From: Aurelia coerulea
Taxonomy: Eukaryota > Cnidaria > Scyphozoa > Semaeostomeae > Ulmaridae
Length of the DNA stretch: 64,000 bases
Direction of reading: 5' to 3'
NCBI GenBank assembly: GCA_039566865.1
Contig: CM076943.1
Location: forward strand, 31,194,663 to 31,258,662
Shown: positions 1 to 12,540 of the stretch, piece after piece
How the letters are laid out: every line of letters starts with the position of its first letter
Numbering within the stretch: the first letter of the stretch is position 1
Translations under genes and position numbers: made by a program
Notes under the pieces: generated by a model
What the model saw: only the letters and a program-made list of their open reading frames with translations
What the model was told of the DNA's origin: nothing
Databases searched by the model: none

Positions 1-1755
1 CTTTAGTTCTGCCAGCTATTTCTTTTATAGCACTATATTAGTGCTGCAGCAACCATTCTTGGAAACATTACTATAGACATTAGTACTTTCTTTAGTCTAA
101 TTTTAGCTTTACTGCATCAACAAACATCGGTTAATTAAATGTTTATTTTCTCAACGAAAAGAAAATATAAACACAAAAAGTGTGGATTAACGCACTCTAT
201 TAGCTAAAATTCGTATTATAAAGAATTTTGAGCTCATCTTTCTTTAAAACTTTAGTTCTGCTAGCTACTTCTTTTATTGCACTATATTAGTGCTGCAGCA
301 ACCATTCTTGGAAACATTACTATAGACATTAGGTCCAATTTTAGCTTTACTGCATCAACAAACATCGATTAATTAAATGTTTATTTTCTCAAAGAAAACA
401 AAATATGAACACAAAAAAGTGTGGATTAACGCACTTTATTAGCTGAAATTCGTATTATAAAGAGTTTTGAGCTCATCTTTCTTTAAAACTTTAGTTCTGC
501 CAGCTAGTTCTTTTTATAGCACTATATTAGTGGTACAGCAATCATTCTTGGAGACATTACTTTAGACATTAGTTTTTTCTTTAGTCTAATTCATGCTTTA
601 CTGTATCAACAAACATAGGTGAATTAAATGTATATTTTCTCAAAGAAAAAAAATATAAACACAAAAAGTGCGGATTAACTCACTTTATTAGCTAAAATTC
701 GTATTATAAAGTGATTTGAGCTAATCTTTCTTTAAAACTTTAGTTCTGCCAGCTACTTCTTTTATAGCACTATATTAGTGCTGCAGCAACCATTCTTGGA
801 AACATTACAATAGACATTAGGTCTTATTTTAGCTTTACTGCATCAACAAACATAGGTTAATTAAATGTTTATTTTCTCAAAGAAAACAAAATATAAACAC
901 AAAAAGTGCGGATTAACGCACTTTATTAGCTAAAATTTGTATTATAAAGAGTTTTGAGCTCATCTTTCTTTAAAACTTTAGTTCTGCCAGCTATTTCTTT
1001 TATAGCACTAAATTAGTGCTACAGCAACCATCCTTGGAAACATTACTATAGAAATTAGTACTTTCTTTAGTCTAATTTTAGCTTTACTGCATCAACAAAC
1101 ATCGGTTAATTAAATGTTTATATTCTCAAAGAAAACAAAATATCAACACAATAAGTGTGAATTAACTCACTTTATTAGCTTTAATTCATATTATAAAGAG
1201 TTTTGAGCTCATCTTTCTTTAAAACTTTAGTTCTGCCAGCTATTTCTTTTATAGCACTATATTAGTGCTACAGCAACCATTCTTGGAAACATTACTATAG
1301 ACATTTGTTCTTTCTTTAGTCTAATTTTAGCTTTACTGCATCAAGAAACATCGGTTAATTAAATGTTTATTTTCTCAAAGAAAACAAAATATAAACGCAA
1401 AAAGTGTGGATTAACGCACTTTATTAGCTACAATTCATATTATAAAGAGAATTGCGCCCATCGTTCTTTAAAAATTTAGTTCTGCAAGCTAATTTTTTAT
1501 AGCACTATATTAGTGCTGCAGCAACCATTCTTGGAAACATTACTATAGACATTAGCTCTTATTTTAGCTTTACTGCATCAACAAACATAGGTTAATTAAA
1601 GACCCATTGTCAACCATGATCCTTTGTGCGCAGAATGAAAAGCAAGACAAAGAGAATTTAGGCCAAAAATGACTTTTAGATAACACGAAAGTCGACTTTG
1701 GCGCCACAGAGGATCATGGTTAGCAATGGGTCTTTAAATGTTTATTTTCTCAAAG
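1..1755. repeat. Satellite array, part 1 (monomer ~238-249 bp)
   Basis: Head-to-tail monomers recur with the landmark CTTTAGTTCTGCCAGCTA at about 1, 250, 489, 738, 976, 1225 and 1474. Spacing alternates near 249 and 239 bp in the first copies. The difference is a ~10 bp block (ACTTTCTTTAGTC) that is present in the long type and missing in the short type. The array resumes at 6779 after a transposon insertion. No coding potential is seen. The array starts before the window, so its full length is unknown. Confidence 0.93.
1600..1733. mobile_element. 134 bp MITE with TTAA target duplication
   Basis: Ends AGACCCATTG and CAATGGGTCT begin an inverted repeat of about 28 bp (three or four mismatches). 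The element interrupts a satellite monomer between two TTAA copies (1596-1599 and 1734-1737). The neighbouring monomers show the uninterrupted site. TTAA duplication is typical of piggyBac and Kolobok; the family assignment is an inference. Confidence 0.85.
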
Positions 1756-2782
1756 GAGAATGGCAGCGTAAAAAAATTTTTTGATATGTTATGCTATTTA
1801 TCATGGGAAACACGATCGTGAAGTAATTTTTTGTATATTTCGTTTAGTTTTTGAACAATAGCACTTTCTATTGCACATTTCTCTGCGGGACAATTCTCGT
1901 TTATTGTCATTTCCGAGAATTGATTTCGGATGTGTGACGTCAAATGTGATCAGTGGTTTTCGGTCGGCGGTCCCACAACAGCATCGTTTGGTTAGGCCAA
2001 TGCATGAGTTGGCGAAGGAAGCTTGCAGAATGGCTCATTTTAACCCATATAACTGTTTGGAAGACAGCAGATAATTTGTTTTCAATGAGCAGGGTACTTC
2101 CACATCAAAGATTTCGAGGAGACGTCGCTATTTTCCGTTCCAAATGGATTCCATTGTCACGCATGTTTTCCAACCTGGCCAGTGGCCAAACGTACGAAGT
2201 CGAAGGTATTTTGATGATGACCAGTTCGAAGCTAGTCAAACGTTCTTGAATGTTTTGGGGTGCTCATAGCAAAGTAGCTAAACTACATTAACAAGAGATG
2301 CAATCCTTACCTAACAATATGTGATGGGGACGAAAGGGCAGGCCAGACCAGATCATGCAAGGAACGAAAGTCATCCAAGCAAGAGGAAGTGAACAACCAA
2401 TGTTGACGAATTAAATATTGAGTCTCAATGAAATTCTCAATAACAGAAAACCTTGGCAACTGTGTGGCACCACTGAAAAGGTAAGACTACCTAAATATGT
2501 GGGAAATATGTAGGGTCTATCTAAAGCTATTGGTTAGAGATCAGTTATTTTAGATTTTTTTTCATGACAAAAACAGACATGTCTGAAGGGCTTGAATGAT
2601 CATAAAATGTGGCCTTGTGCACTGCGAGTAAGAAAAAAAAACAAGATTAGATAAAATGGATTGCTTTTAAACTTATTTCATATCAACTTCATTGTGCCCA
2701 CCCAATCAATCTCTGCTCATTTTATCTGCCTTTGATAACAAATTTCAGTAGGCATTCTATCACCTGGATAGTACTTGCAACA

Positions 2783-3121
2783 CACATATTTTTTTAAAAG
2801 CAACCAAGAATTTAGGCCAATGCTGAAAGTTTCTTAAAATTATCAGATTTTGAGTACTCATAGTTTCTTACAGGTTTCTTAGAGGTTCCACAAACAATTT
2901 TCATCTTCATTATCTGTGCCCTTGTGAACATTACTCAAATACCTTATGAGTAATGTGATGCACGAGTCAAGTGAAAGTAAAGCAAAAATATGCCAAGGGT
3001 TTCCTTTATCAAACTAAATATTTTGTTAACTTATATTTTCCCAGTACTGGAGTTTCTTAATTTTTTGGCGATCTGAGAGTTGAGTTTCTTATGGGCAGTT
3101 TCTTATTTAAAAAAATATGTG
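2783..3121. mobile_element. TA-flanked MITE, family A copy 1
   Basis: Inverted ends CACATATTTTTTT and AAAAAAATATGTG, with the internal motif TTTCTTA repeated. Right flank is TA; left flank CA is probably a mutated TA. It is the inverted relative of the copy at 29964-30329: both share an ATTATCAGAT, GAGTACTCA and AGTACTGG core. The TA target and short size suggest a Tc1/mariner-related MITE. Confidence 0.78.
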
Positions 3122-4408
3122 TACAATATTATGAAATTCCTGTCAACTATTGGTCTAGCATTTGAAAATCTTACAGTCTCTTGTAAGCCAGGTATTCAGG
3201 CTTTAACGTTTGCATTTTGTACATAAATATAGTTCATAATCCTCCCTTTCAGTTTGTCCCTGACTTATTGGCCACAAATCAAATCATTCAAGTTTGGATT
3301 CAAAAGGAGACATTTTAATCATTAAATGGACACCTTTAATTATGGAAAGAAGCACAGTATGGACAACAGAAATGTACAATTAAATACCTTGTTCTGAAAT
3401 AATTGAGAAAGTAAAGAATATTATTAGACTTAAATGGTAAATTTTTCCAGAATGACAACTTACATATGTACAATAGATCATTTAGCTATATACTGTGGAA
3501 GACTACAAGAGACATTTTTCACATTTTCATTCAAAAATTTTGATCGAGTGCCACCCATTTCCATGGTGGATTTCATATGGTATAGTGGCACTGTTGAACA
3601 CATTGAAAATTTGGTTAAAATTTCTTATAAAAATGTGAACAAATATAATTGTTCTATCAGGACTCTTTTGTAAGACACCGAAAAGATCTATTTTTCATGC
3701 CAAGTTTTTGAAAGATTTTCATAACAACAATGCTCAAAAACCACACTTTGTTAGTAGCCAAAACTTTCAGTGGAATCAACACATGTTTAATCAAGGTGCA
3801 TAATTAATGGAGGTTATAAATTTGCTGAAGGAAATGCCAACACATCTCTGTTATATTTAGCTAAACAATGAAATGGCAAATGCTAAGAATATCAAATAGA
3901 AACTTTTTCCACTTGGTCTGAGTGAGCTTTAATTAACTGCTGTGTTGATTTCTTTGAATTCTGCTATGGGTGGAATTTTCCTTGTACCCTTATAAAGCCC
4001 TTGGAATACTTAAAACAGTGAATTCTCATGTCTGATGAATTGGACTTCAACAGCTGGAAAATAGTTTCTTCTTCATTTCCACAGTATATGTATGCAATAC
4101 AAGCGAAAAAACTGACAACAGCTAGAGTATCACCTGTACAAAAATAAAAGGCCAAAGGTAGAGTATCAAGTGTACAGGCCAAGTGTTAGCCTTGTAGCGG
4201 GGATTATGACCTTGTTATGACCTTGTACTAGCCTTTGAAGAAAATTACAAGGCTATCAGTAAGATTCCAAGCTACAACCAGTCTAACACAGGATTGCCAC
4301 CCACCAGGGTTCTAAGGCTAATTTGCAAAAAAAATGCTACAAGGCCACAACTACAGGGCTTGTAAATTGCTTTTACATGGCCTTGTATTTTCGCACAGGC
4401 AACACATA

Positions 4409-5483
4409 CACTTACCTCACATAAGTATTGCACCACCTTACCCAAAATGGCACCCAAAAAGTGTCGTTCAGCTCAATCTACAAAATTTGCATAACAAAAG
4501 CAGCAGCATTTAAGGGTTTCTCTACCGGGTGTTTTGGCAGGAAAATAATAGTTAATTCGTATGCTTTTCATTCATTAATAAATGAAACGTTGGTTTTGTT
4601 GGTTTCTTTGACAAATTAGCAAAAACGTTCGGACAACACTGAACAAGATTTTGGCAGCATAACTGGAGGAGTAGGCCAAAACAAAATGAGAAACGGATAG
4701 ATATCTGGGGGCAAAGACAACAACATTTTAGTGTTTTCAAATTTGGATTCTACAAACTTTATCGCTGTGACAAAAGTTTTCCGTGAGGAATGCCAGAAGG
4801 ATAAACACAAAGGGAAAACGGAAAGAAACCATTCCAAGGTAAGAATATCCTTGATATTACTTTTATCACATTAACATTAATTTTGCTTCCTGGAAAACTT
4901 TAGGCAAGTGATTGACGCTTAAATATATGGATTTTGATGTGCTTAAACAATCCGCTTATTTTAATTTAGTTTTAAAGTAATTTTGAAATTTAACAAGTGA
5001 CTGGAGCATGTTTTTTTAACGTGACTCCTTCTTAGAGAAATTAAAGTTCAGTTACATTGAATGACAGCCTTGTTACTAATTTGAAATTTCTTCTTTTATC
5101 ACATTCAAAGTGGAAAACTTTTATCATGGCGATAAAGTTTGTAGAATCCAAATTTGAAAACACTAAGACTTTGTTGTCTTTGCCCCCAGCTTTCTATCCG
5201 TTTCTCGTTTTGTTTTGGCCTACTCCTCCAGCTATGCTGCCAAAATCTTGTTCAGGGTTGTCCGAATGTTTTTGCTAATTTATCAAAAAAGCCAACAAAC
5301 CAACGTTTCATTCATTAATGAATGAAAAGCATACGAATTAACAATTATTTTCCGACCAAAATACCTGGTAGAGAAACCCTTAAATGCTGATGCTTTTATT
5401 ATGTAAGTTTTTTTGATTTGGTTGAAAAACACTTTTGGCCGCCATTTTGTGTTAGGTGGTGCAATACTTATGTGAGGTAAGTG
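4409..5483. mobile_element. 1.08 kb foldback element with TA duplication
   Basis: Starts CACTTACCTCACATAAG and ends with its reverse complement, flanked by TA on both sides (4407-4408, 5484-5485). Arms of about 375 bp (4409-4785 and 5107-5483) are inverted copies at roughly 85-90% identity by eye; the spacer is ~320 bp. The arms give similar short frames on opposite strands (4616-4837 and 5057-5278), which is a by-product of the inverted repeat. TA target and length fit a Tc1/mariner-like element that has lost its transposase. Confidence 0.82.
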
Positions 5484-6778
5484 TATATTTACTGTATTTG
5501 TCAGTGTTTTTTTACAAACTTCTTTGTCCAAAACTTGAAAGTTGACCAGAATGATTTCCAAGGACATTCGGATGGGTTACGCAACAATCACAAACAACTA
5601 ATTTGTTGCTTGTGAGTGAAGTTACCAAATATGAAATATTTCATCAATATCTGCTATGCCACAGGAAGTTAAGTAAATGGAGTAATCATGAAAACGCCCT
5701 CTTGTGTTATATTCTGTTTAATGTCCCATTGTGTTCAACACATAGACACTCCCTCAGCTGTTAGTTATAAGATAATGTTTTCAATCTTCAAACATGACAA
5801 GAGAAACATTTTTCATTCTGTAATTATGTCAGTTGGCATGCTAACTGTGGCTATACACAGGATCCCTTCCTTGTCAGCTCTTAGAATGCAAGTATATCTT
5901 GTATAAATCTTGTGGAAACGCACTTCAACTGTCATGCATCCCTTGATGATACCTGAAAATACAATATGTAAAATGTAGGGAATCCTCTAAATGCATTCAC
6001 TATAAGTTAGGACTGGGAAAGAACTTTTTGATACAACAAGTATTTTTATGAGTAATTGCAGGGTTTTTGAAAGGGCTAAATAAGAAACAGAACTTGCAAA
6101 AACTCGTATGGTCTATATTAGGAACTCGCCAAAGATGCCCCATTTATAATCACGTAAAATACTCATGTCATAGGCCTACACAAAATAAAGAACGGCAACC
6201 AACAAATAAAATAATTCCTATGTAACTGAGGAGAGAAAGTTATTGGTAAAAGTAGAAGATAGTAATCAAAGATCACCTGTTTTGGAAGTCAAAAGTCTGG
6301 AATCGCTATTCTGGATAGAGTGTTTCGTTTGGGACATCGTTTGATTCCCGTCTCTTCTCTGTCTCCTTCGGCATCCAATCGGACCTGGTGATGATGGACA
6401 AACCACTTTCCCTTCATTTCCATTAGACCACAGCCTTCCATAAACCCTAACATGAAATCTAAAGTTTTGTCAACCAAATGTTTGTTGAAACCGAAGAGTC
6501 GTCTCGTCGCTGATGATACGAGTTCTTCACTGCTTCCTACTTGATGGGCCTAATTCGCATTCTGACCACTGATCGCATTTGACGTCACAAGCATCGCGTG
6601 ACATGCTGCGGGAGAATACGCAATCAATCCCGTCCTTTTTCGTAAAAGAGCGTTTCCCGCCACTTCGCGGGCCCCTAACTCTCAAACGAAAAGAGATATT
6701 TCAAAAATGTTTTCAGATTTGGAATCTACGTCTAAACTTCCGTTATGTGGCAAAAGATAGTTTTACGCTGCCATTCTC

Positions 6779-7818
6779 TTTTAAAGAAAACAAAATATAA
6801 ACACAAAAAGTGCGGATTAACGCACTTTATTAGCTAAAATTTGTATTATAAAGAGTTTTGAGCTCATCTTTCTTTAAAACTTTAGTTCTGCCAGCTATTT
6901 CTTTTATAGCACTATATTAGTGCTACAGTAACCATTCTTGGAAACATTACTATAGACATAAGTACTTTCTTTAGTCTAATTTTAGCTTTACTGCATCAAC
7001 AAACATCGGTTAATTAAATGTTTATTTTCTCAAAGAAAACAAAATATCAACACAAACAGTGTGGATTAACGCACTTTTTTAGCTACAATTCATATTATAA
7101 AGAGAATTGCGCCCATTGTTCTTTAAAACTTTAGTTCTGCCAGCTACTTTTTTATAGCACTATATTAGTGCTGCAACAACCATTCTTGGAAACATTACTA
7201 TAGACATTAGGTCTTATTTTAGCTTTACTGCATCAACAAACATCGGTTAATTAAATGTTTATATTCTCAAAGAAAACAAAATATCAACACAAAAAGTGTG
7301 AATTAACGCACTTTATTAGCTTTAATTCATATTATAAATTTTTGAGCTCATCTTTCTTTAAAACTTTAGTCCTGCCAGCTACTTCTTTTATAGCACTATA
7401 TTAGTGCTGCAGCAACCATCCTTGGAAACATTACTATAGAAATTAGTACTTTCTTTAGTCTAATTTTAGCTTTACTGCATCAACAAACATCGGTTAATTA
7501 AATGTTTATATTCTCAAAGAAAACAAAATATCAACACAAAAAGTGTGAATTAACGCACTTTATTAGCTTTATTTCATATTATAAAGAGTTTTGAGCTCAT
7601 CTTTCTTTAAAACTTTAGTTCTGCCAGCTATTTCTTTTATAGCACTATATTAGTGCTACAGTAACCATTCTTGGAAACATTACTATAGACATTAGTACTA
7701 TCTTTAGTCTAATTCATGCTTTACTGTATCAACAAACTTCGGTTAATTAAATGTTTATTTTCTCAAAGAAAACAAAATATAAACACAAAAAGTGTGGATT
7801 AACGCACTTTATTAGCTA
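6779..7818. repeat. Satellite array, part 2
   Basis: The same ~240-250 bp monomer as at 1-1755, in the same orientation, with landmarks near 6879, 7129, 7365 and 7615. The array ends at about 7818 inside a monomer (after ATTAGCTAAG). With part 1 it forms one array split by the 5 kb insertion. Confidence 0.92.
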
Positions 7819-9073
7819 AGTTCCGCAAAGTTCTGCATTTATCCCCATTATTACATGCAGCAAAATCTGGAGAAGATGGGATGACAAGTAATGCTGGCAT
7901 GGAAGTTGCTATTAAAATCGAAATATGACAGTTGCTGCTCTGACATGCCACACTTGTTTCTTTTGCGGTGCTGACGTAAGGTCTTTCCTTGAAATGTCCA
8001 GGAAGAAACCAACTCTTGCATAGGTTCTGGAAAAATGTTCTGTTTACTAATGTGTACAGGGCTGAAGCCAGTGCAGGGGGGGGGGGGGCTGGGTGCGGAG
8101 GAGACTACTTGTCGGAAATGTTGGTAGACAGGAAATTTCATTTATCATTTGGTACTTTAAACCCAAAAATATCAATAAGAATTAACCCAAAATTCGAGTT
8201 TTGGCAATTGAAATACATGCTTCGAGTTGTTCTAAATCCTGCCTTATCTCTTGTGCATTGATGGATGAGTTTTGGCATAGTTTCTAAAATGAAAATAGAC
8301 TTGATATAACGCTGCGTTTTTTTGTAGTTTAGATGATTTTCCAAGTCAGCAAGTAAGATTTTAACCCAAATTGGTGTCTTTTTAATAAATTTTGCATTTT
8401 AATATTTTGAAGCGATTGGAAACTTCTCTGGTAAACTGATGGGCATAATGGGCGACGAAAATAGCAATTAGCAGCACTCAGACTTCATAACCTTAAATCT
8501 GAATCAGAAGTCACTTTGCTTTGGTTTCATTGTAGATTTTCTCTCAAGAGACAGGACTTCTGAAAAATCAAAGCATATTTGAAAAATTTCAAACCGCAAG
8601 GTGCCGAGCGAACGAAAAATAAGGAAGGAATGTAAATAGAATCATGAAATTTGCAATACTTTAAAGAATCAATTAGAGATATGCACAAACCATCTCGTCG
8701 GGTTTCAATGCAAATGAACTGAAACTTCAGTGAAGGTCAAATCATGATAAAACAGATGTCAGCGAAGATTTTCCGCGCAATTGCAGTTTTATTACTAGTC
8801 ATCAGTCCCCTGAAATTTAGTTTCTCTTGCTAGCCGGCCATAATGGGCGACCGGCCATAATGGGCGACGCTACTCTTGTACAAATCAAGCATACAATCAG
8901 GTTGCTAGATAGATAAGAAAAACCCCTGTTTAGGTGTCTTGTCGGATTTTTTGTGATTTATGGGTTGTACAGGTCTACTTTTGGAAGATTTTGTAGGAGA
9001 TATGTACCCTGGGTACGAGAATCTCCATTTTACGTTAAAGAGAGCCTGGTACCCAGGGTAGAAGAAATGATGC
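7819..9073. other. Intergenic, no gene seen
   Basis: Holds a G tract at about 8077-8088. A motif CATAATGGGCGAC occurs at about 8442 and twice in tandem near 8840-8866. A short inverted repeat (TACCCTGGGTAC with its reverse complement) spans about 9005-9061. No convincing coding region on either strand. Confidence 0.6.
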
Positions 9074-9237
9074 TAGGGACGTAGGAAGCATCTCCAACTC
9101 GAGGCGACGCGACACTTCAAGGGCACTGTTTTTATTAAGCTTAAGGGGTACTTCCTGGAAATTAAAAGACACTTCTTTGTATATTGCAAAATCTTGGGGG
9201 GCACATGCCCTCAGTGCCCCCGGCTCCTACGTCTCTG
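9074..9237. mobile_element. 164 bp hAT-type MITE
   Basis: Ends TAGGGACGTAGGA and TCCTACGTCTCTG are inverted copies with few mismatches. A perfect 8 bp duplication AATGATGC flanks it (9066-9073, 9238-9245), the hallmark of hAT transposition. A truncated relative lies at about 22149-22235. Confidence 0.88.
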
Positions 9238-9245
9238 AATGATGC

Positions 9246-10124
9246 ATAAAGCATGCATTTATTAACGTTCAAAGATCAATTTTGATAGGAATTATTGAAT
9301 TTACGGCATATCTTCTTAATGGTCTTATTGATGTTTACTAATTATGTGGATCGCAAGGGTGGATTGCGAAAGATCGCAAAATTTTAATTGCAAATTAGCT
9401 CAGTGACGATTTTAACGTCAGGAAATGTTGGTTCGTTGCCCCCCCCCCTATGCAGTCAGTCATGGCTGGTATCGGCCCTTGACTGTGTATACCTAAAAAT
9501 AGACAAAAATTGACGAAATTTACTTTCATACTTTCAGAATAGATGAAACTTTTGAGGTTATATGTCATATGTTGTATGTTATGTTACAGATGATAAGTTT
9601 CATCCGTCAAGAGTTGCTTATTTTGGAAATTGGTCCCTGGGAGAACAATCTTCTGTTTACCAAAATGATCGGTATGCGTAACTAAAAATAGACGAAAGTT
9701 GACGAAATTTACTTTTATGTTGTATATAGAGAGAGGAAATCTGACAACATACACTTATCCTGTGCATTAGTTCTAGTCAACGATGGCCAGTTCTCATAAA
9801 GATACTGTTCACCTGTTCGTTTTGCTTATGTCAGTCAACATAACATAACATACATTGCTACAATAAAAGACTGTGCATATAGTCAAATGGTTATTCGCTC
9901 ATGCACCTCAGTCTATGCTGGACTTGAAGCAGTAAATAGCTGTAAAGATCGAAGCTGTATCAAAGTCATTTTAGGTTGATAAAGGGCTCTTCACACTGAT
10001 CGATAGAAATGATGCAGAGTGATTTTCACAAAGGTAATTAAAAGGTAAGTATAACCATGATCATTATTATTTTGAAATTATTCACAATTTGGTAAAGATA
10101 AATACAGAAGAAAGTCATTTCTAA
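9246..10124. other. Intergenic, short direct repeat
   Basis: A segment containing CTAAAAATAGAC and TTGACGAAATTTACTTT appears at about 9492-9528 and again at about 9680-9717, giving a ~188 bp imperfect duplication. A C tract lies near 9440. No gene is seen. Confidence 0.55.
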
Positions 10125-10621
10125 CAGGGGCGGACTGGCCCGGGTGGCTAGGTGGCGATCGCCACCCGGGCCCCCTTATAATTTTGAAAAGCGGGCCCTT
10201 CATAAAGAGAAATGTTTGAATTTAAGCATCAATCTATAACCATTCACGTAAGCTTCGCAAGCTGATTCGAAACAATGGCTATCACGTCTAATGTCTCTGG
10301 GCCCCAACCAAATGAACACCTCTTCACGTTCAGTCAGGGCATCTTTTGATAATATAACTAGCGGGCCATTGGCCCAGTAGGCCCTCTTCTTGGCCAACTA
10401 GTGAAGCAAAAATTCCCGTTTTGGCCCATTAGTTTGGGCCCTTTTCATTCAACTTATTTTACAGTTTTACCTCTTTATTGTCAAGTGCCAAAAAGTCCTT
10501 CCAGAACAGTTAGCATTCATAGTTACTCAGCCTTAGATGGACCTTTCTGTTTCAACATTCTAGACGTATTAGATAGAGACCTTGCTATACAATTTATAGA
10601 GAAATCAACCACTGGCAGAAG

Positions 10622-10677
10622 GTGGTGTGGCGCAGTGGTGTAATCCTCTGACTTTGCAGCCAGAACATTCAGGCAGA
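10622..10677 (+). repeat. SINE head fragment (tRNA-derived)
   Basis: GTGTGGCGCAGTGGTG is an A-box-like segment, followed by CTCTGACTTTGCAGCCAGAA, shared with the fuller SINE at 12263-12540. The B-box half is missing because the next element follows directly. Confidence 0.65.
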
Positions 10678-11283
10678 CAGTGGCGTGGCCACGGTGGGTG
10701 TGGGGGGCAATTGCCCCTCCCCATCTTTATCGAAAGATTGTCTTCGAGGTTCCTCTAAAACCGAAGAGAAAATAGCTTGGTATAGATTGGGTAAGAATTT
10801 TCCGAGAAATGTCAAATTTTCCTTTTTAGTACTGGCAAGCATGATACTGGGAGATGCATTTTAAGCCACAGTGCATGATCTTTCTTCAAAATTTTCCTTG
10901 TGCTCTGATCCATAGGATAACCGTTCCAAAACGATCAAGGTTTTCTTGTCGCTAAAGGCAAGCATAATATTGGGAGATGAAAGTAAAGGATCTTTCTTCG
11001 AAAATTTTCCTTATACTCTGATTCATAGGATAACTGTTGCAAAACGATCAAGGTTTTCTTGTCGCTAAAGGCAAGCATAATATTGGGAGATGAAAGTAAG
11101 GGATCTTTCTTCAAAAATTTCCTCGAACGCTGATTCATAGGATAATATAAAACGATGAAGGTTTCCTTGTCGCTTAAGGCAAGCATGATATTGGGAGATG
11201 CGTCCTAAGCCAAAGTAAAGGGCGTGGCCTTAAAAACTCCTTCATTCTCGTACCCCGCATTTAATTTACCCTGGCCACGCCGT
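10678..11283. mobile_element. TIR element with ~110-120 bp tandem repeats
   Basis: Ends AGTGGCGTGGCCA and TGGCCACGCCGTGT are inverted copies with about two mismatches. Inside, a unit with GGCAAGCAT(A/G)ATA recurs at about 10834, 10957, 11070 and 11178 (spacing 123, 113, 108 bp). Its sequence (CCAAAGTA, TTTTC, GGGAGATG) resembles the interior of the hAT MITEs at 34591 and 62425. No clean target duplication was found. Confidence 0.66.
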
Positions 11284-11287
11284 GTAA

Positions 11288-12262
11288 GGTTCATTTCATT
11301 CATTTATTTTTAATTATTTATACACGGTGGCCCCATCAATCAACGACTGCTTTACAGGGGGCCGTGTTAAAAAGCTTACAAAATTAACAATACTTTTCTA
11401 AAATAACCTAATAACAAATGATAAAATCTAAAAAATCTAACTAGAATACTTATAATAAAAAATTAAAAAGAGTAAAATCAAAACTGGTGAATGGAATGAA
11501 AAATCACAATCAAATGTTCAAGCAGAAGGCTGCAGATGGTTTTTTAGTTGGCATTTAAACGAATTAAGCGAATTTGCTTGTTTTATATCCAACGGAAGCT
11601 GATTCCAAGTTTTAGCGCCACGAAAAGATATCGCTTTTTGTCCTTTGCAGGTTGTCATCCTTGGGATATAGAGATCAGTGGCTGCATTTCGCAAGCTTAT
11701 ATCAATATTTCGGTCAGAATTTTTTGTGAACAAATCAGAAAGATAGCTAGGTGCAAGGCTAGTTATTGCTTTATACGTAACCGTAGCTGTTTCACTTTTA
11801 ATCACATCACTGACAGTAAGCTATTTATGGTTCTTAATCAAAAGGGTCGCAGATGTATCATAACTGCTATTTGAGACAATCCTTGCAGCTCGATTTTGCA
11901 ATTTTTGCAGAGCCTGCAATCTAGCTTCTCCACAGCTTCCCCATACAGAGCAACAGTAGCGAAAGTGTGGCTCGACAATGCCTCTGTACATTTGTATCAG
12001 AGTAGGTTTCGGTACGAATTTCTTAGCATACTTGAGAAAACCTAAAGCACGAGATACTTTGCCACATAAGACTTTCATGTGCTGATTCCAGTCAAGATTA
12101 CTGTCAAGTTGAACACCTAAATATTTCACATTGTTAACTAGATTTATGTCAGAGCCTCCAATAGAAAAAGTTGGAGAATCTACTTTCTTTTCAGCAATCT
12201 TCTTCAGGTTTGGTTGGGAACCTATAACCATCGCTTGCGTCTTTACAACATTTAACGACAGT
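11288..12262 (-). mobile_element. 5'-truncated non-LTR retrotransposon
   Basis: The minus strand holds the C-terminal RT region, a 3' untranslated stretch, and a tail of AATGA-like repeats at 11288-11310. It enters at the RT motif LSLNVVKTQAM near 12262. The structure fits a Jockey/CR1/L2-type LINE copied from its 3' end. Confidence 0.85.
11518..12262 (-). pseudogene. LINE reverse transcriptase C-terminal fragment
   Basis: Two consecutive minus-strand frames (12262-11821, then 11805-11518) separated by a stop. The first begins with the RT palm/thumb motif (LSLNV.KT) and contains KYLGVQLDSNLDWNQHM, typical of the region after the YADD box. The second has the LINE C-terminal signature FRGAKTWNQLPLDIK. 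The catalytic YADD part, the N-terminal ORF and the endonuclease are missing, so it cannot be active. The protein would copy LINE RNA into DNA at the target. Confidence 0.88.
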
Positions 12263-12540
12263 TTGTTACCCTGTCGTGTCGTGGCGCATTGGTGTTATCC
12301 TCTGACTTTGCAGCCAGAACAGTCAGGTGGAGTGGGTTCGATACCCGGTAGGACCCCACCATTTGAGCGTCATCACAAGGGGTCGCGGACTCGATTAGGT
12401 CTGCTGTATTTCTGAGATCCCAGCGCTTGGCACTGAAAAACGCAATTTCACCTTCAGGGCTCGATCCCACGTAGGGCCCCACCACTTGAACGTCATGACA
12501 AGGGGTTGCGTATTCGATTTGGTCTTTGCCCCAAAAGTAG
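12263..12540 (+). repeat. tRNA-derived SINE
   Basis: An A-box-like TGGCGCATTGG near 12287 and a B-box GGTTCGATACC near 12335 lie 48 bp apart, as in an RNA polymerase III promoter. The body contains two related blocks (each with GGGCCCCACCA or GGACCCCACCA, then CAAGGGGT). It ends in an A-rich GTAGAAAT tail. The tRNA fold is poor, so it is a SINE head and not a functional tRNA gene. Confidence 0.72.

Larger units (their letters stand above)
1756..6778. mobile_element. 5.0 kb terminal-inverted-repeat element in satellite
   Basis: Ends match as inverted GAGAATGGCAGCGTAAAA. A second inverted match (TGTGACGTCAAAT, then GATCAGTGG) lies about 200 bp inside each end, so the inverted repeats are long but diverged. 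Flanks TCTCAAAG and TTTTAAAG match at six of eight bases, differing by C/T changes, so an 8 bp duplication is plausible. Short exon-like frames lie at 1871-2249 (+) and 6289-6477 (-) but none resembles a transposase. Two other elements are nested inside. Between about 5490 and 6280 nothing recognisable is seen. Likely a non-autonomous DNA transposon; superfamily undecided (hAT- or MULE-like). Confidence 0.72.

Noticed and set aside
4616..5278. Two similar ~73-residue frames on opposite strands
   Set aside because: They lie in the arms of an inverted-repeat element; similarity follows from the DNA symmetry, with no known domain.
12281..12360. Possible tRNA-Cys-like gene
   Set aside because: It has box A and box B but no proper cloverleaf; a second partial copy lies at 10622, so it is a SINE head.
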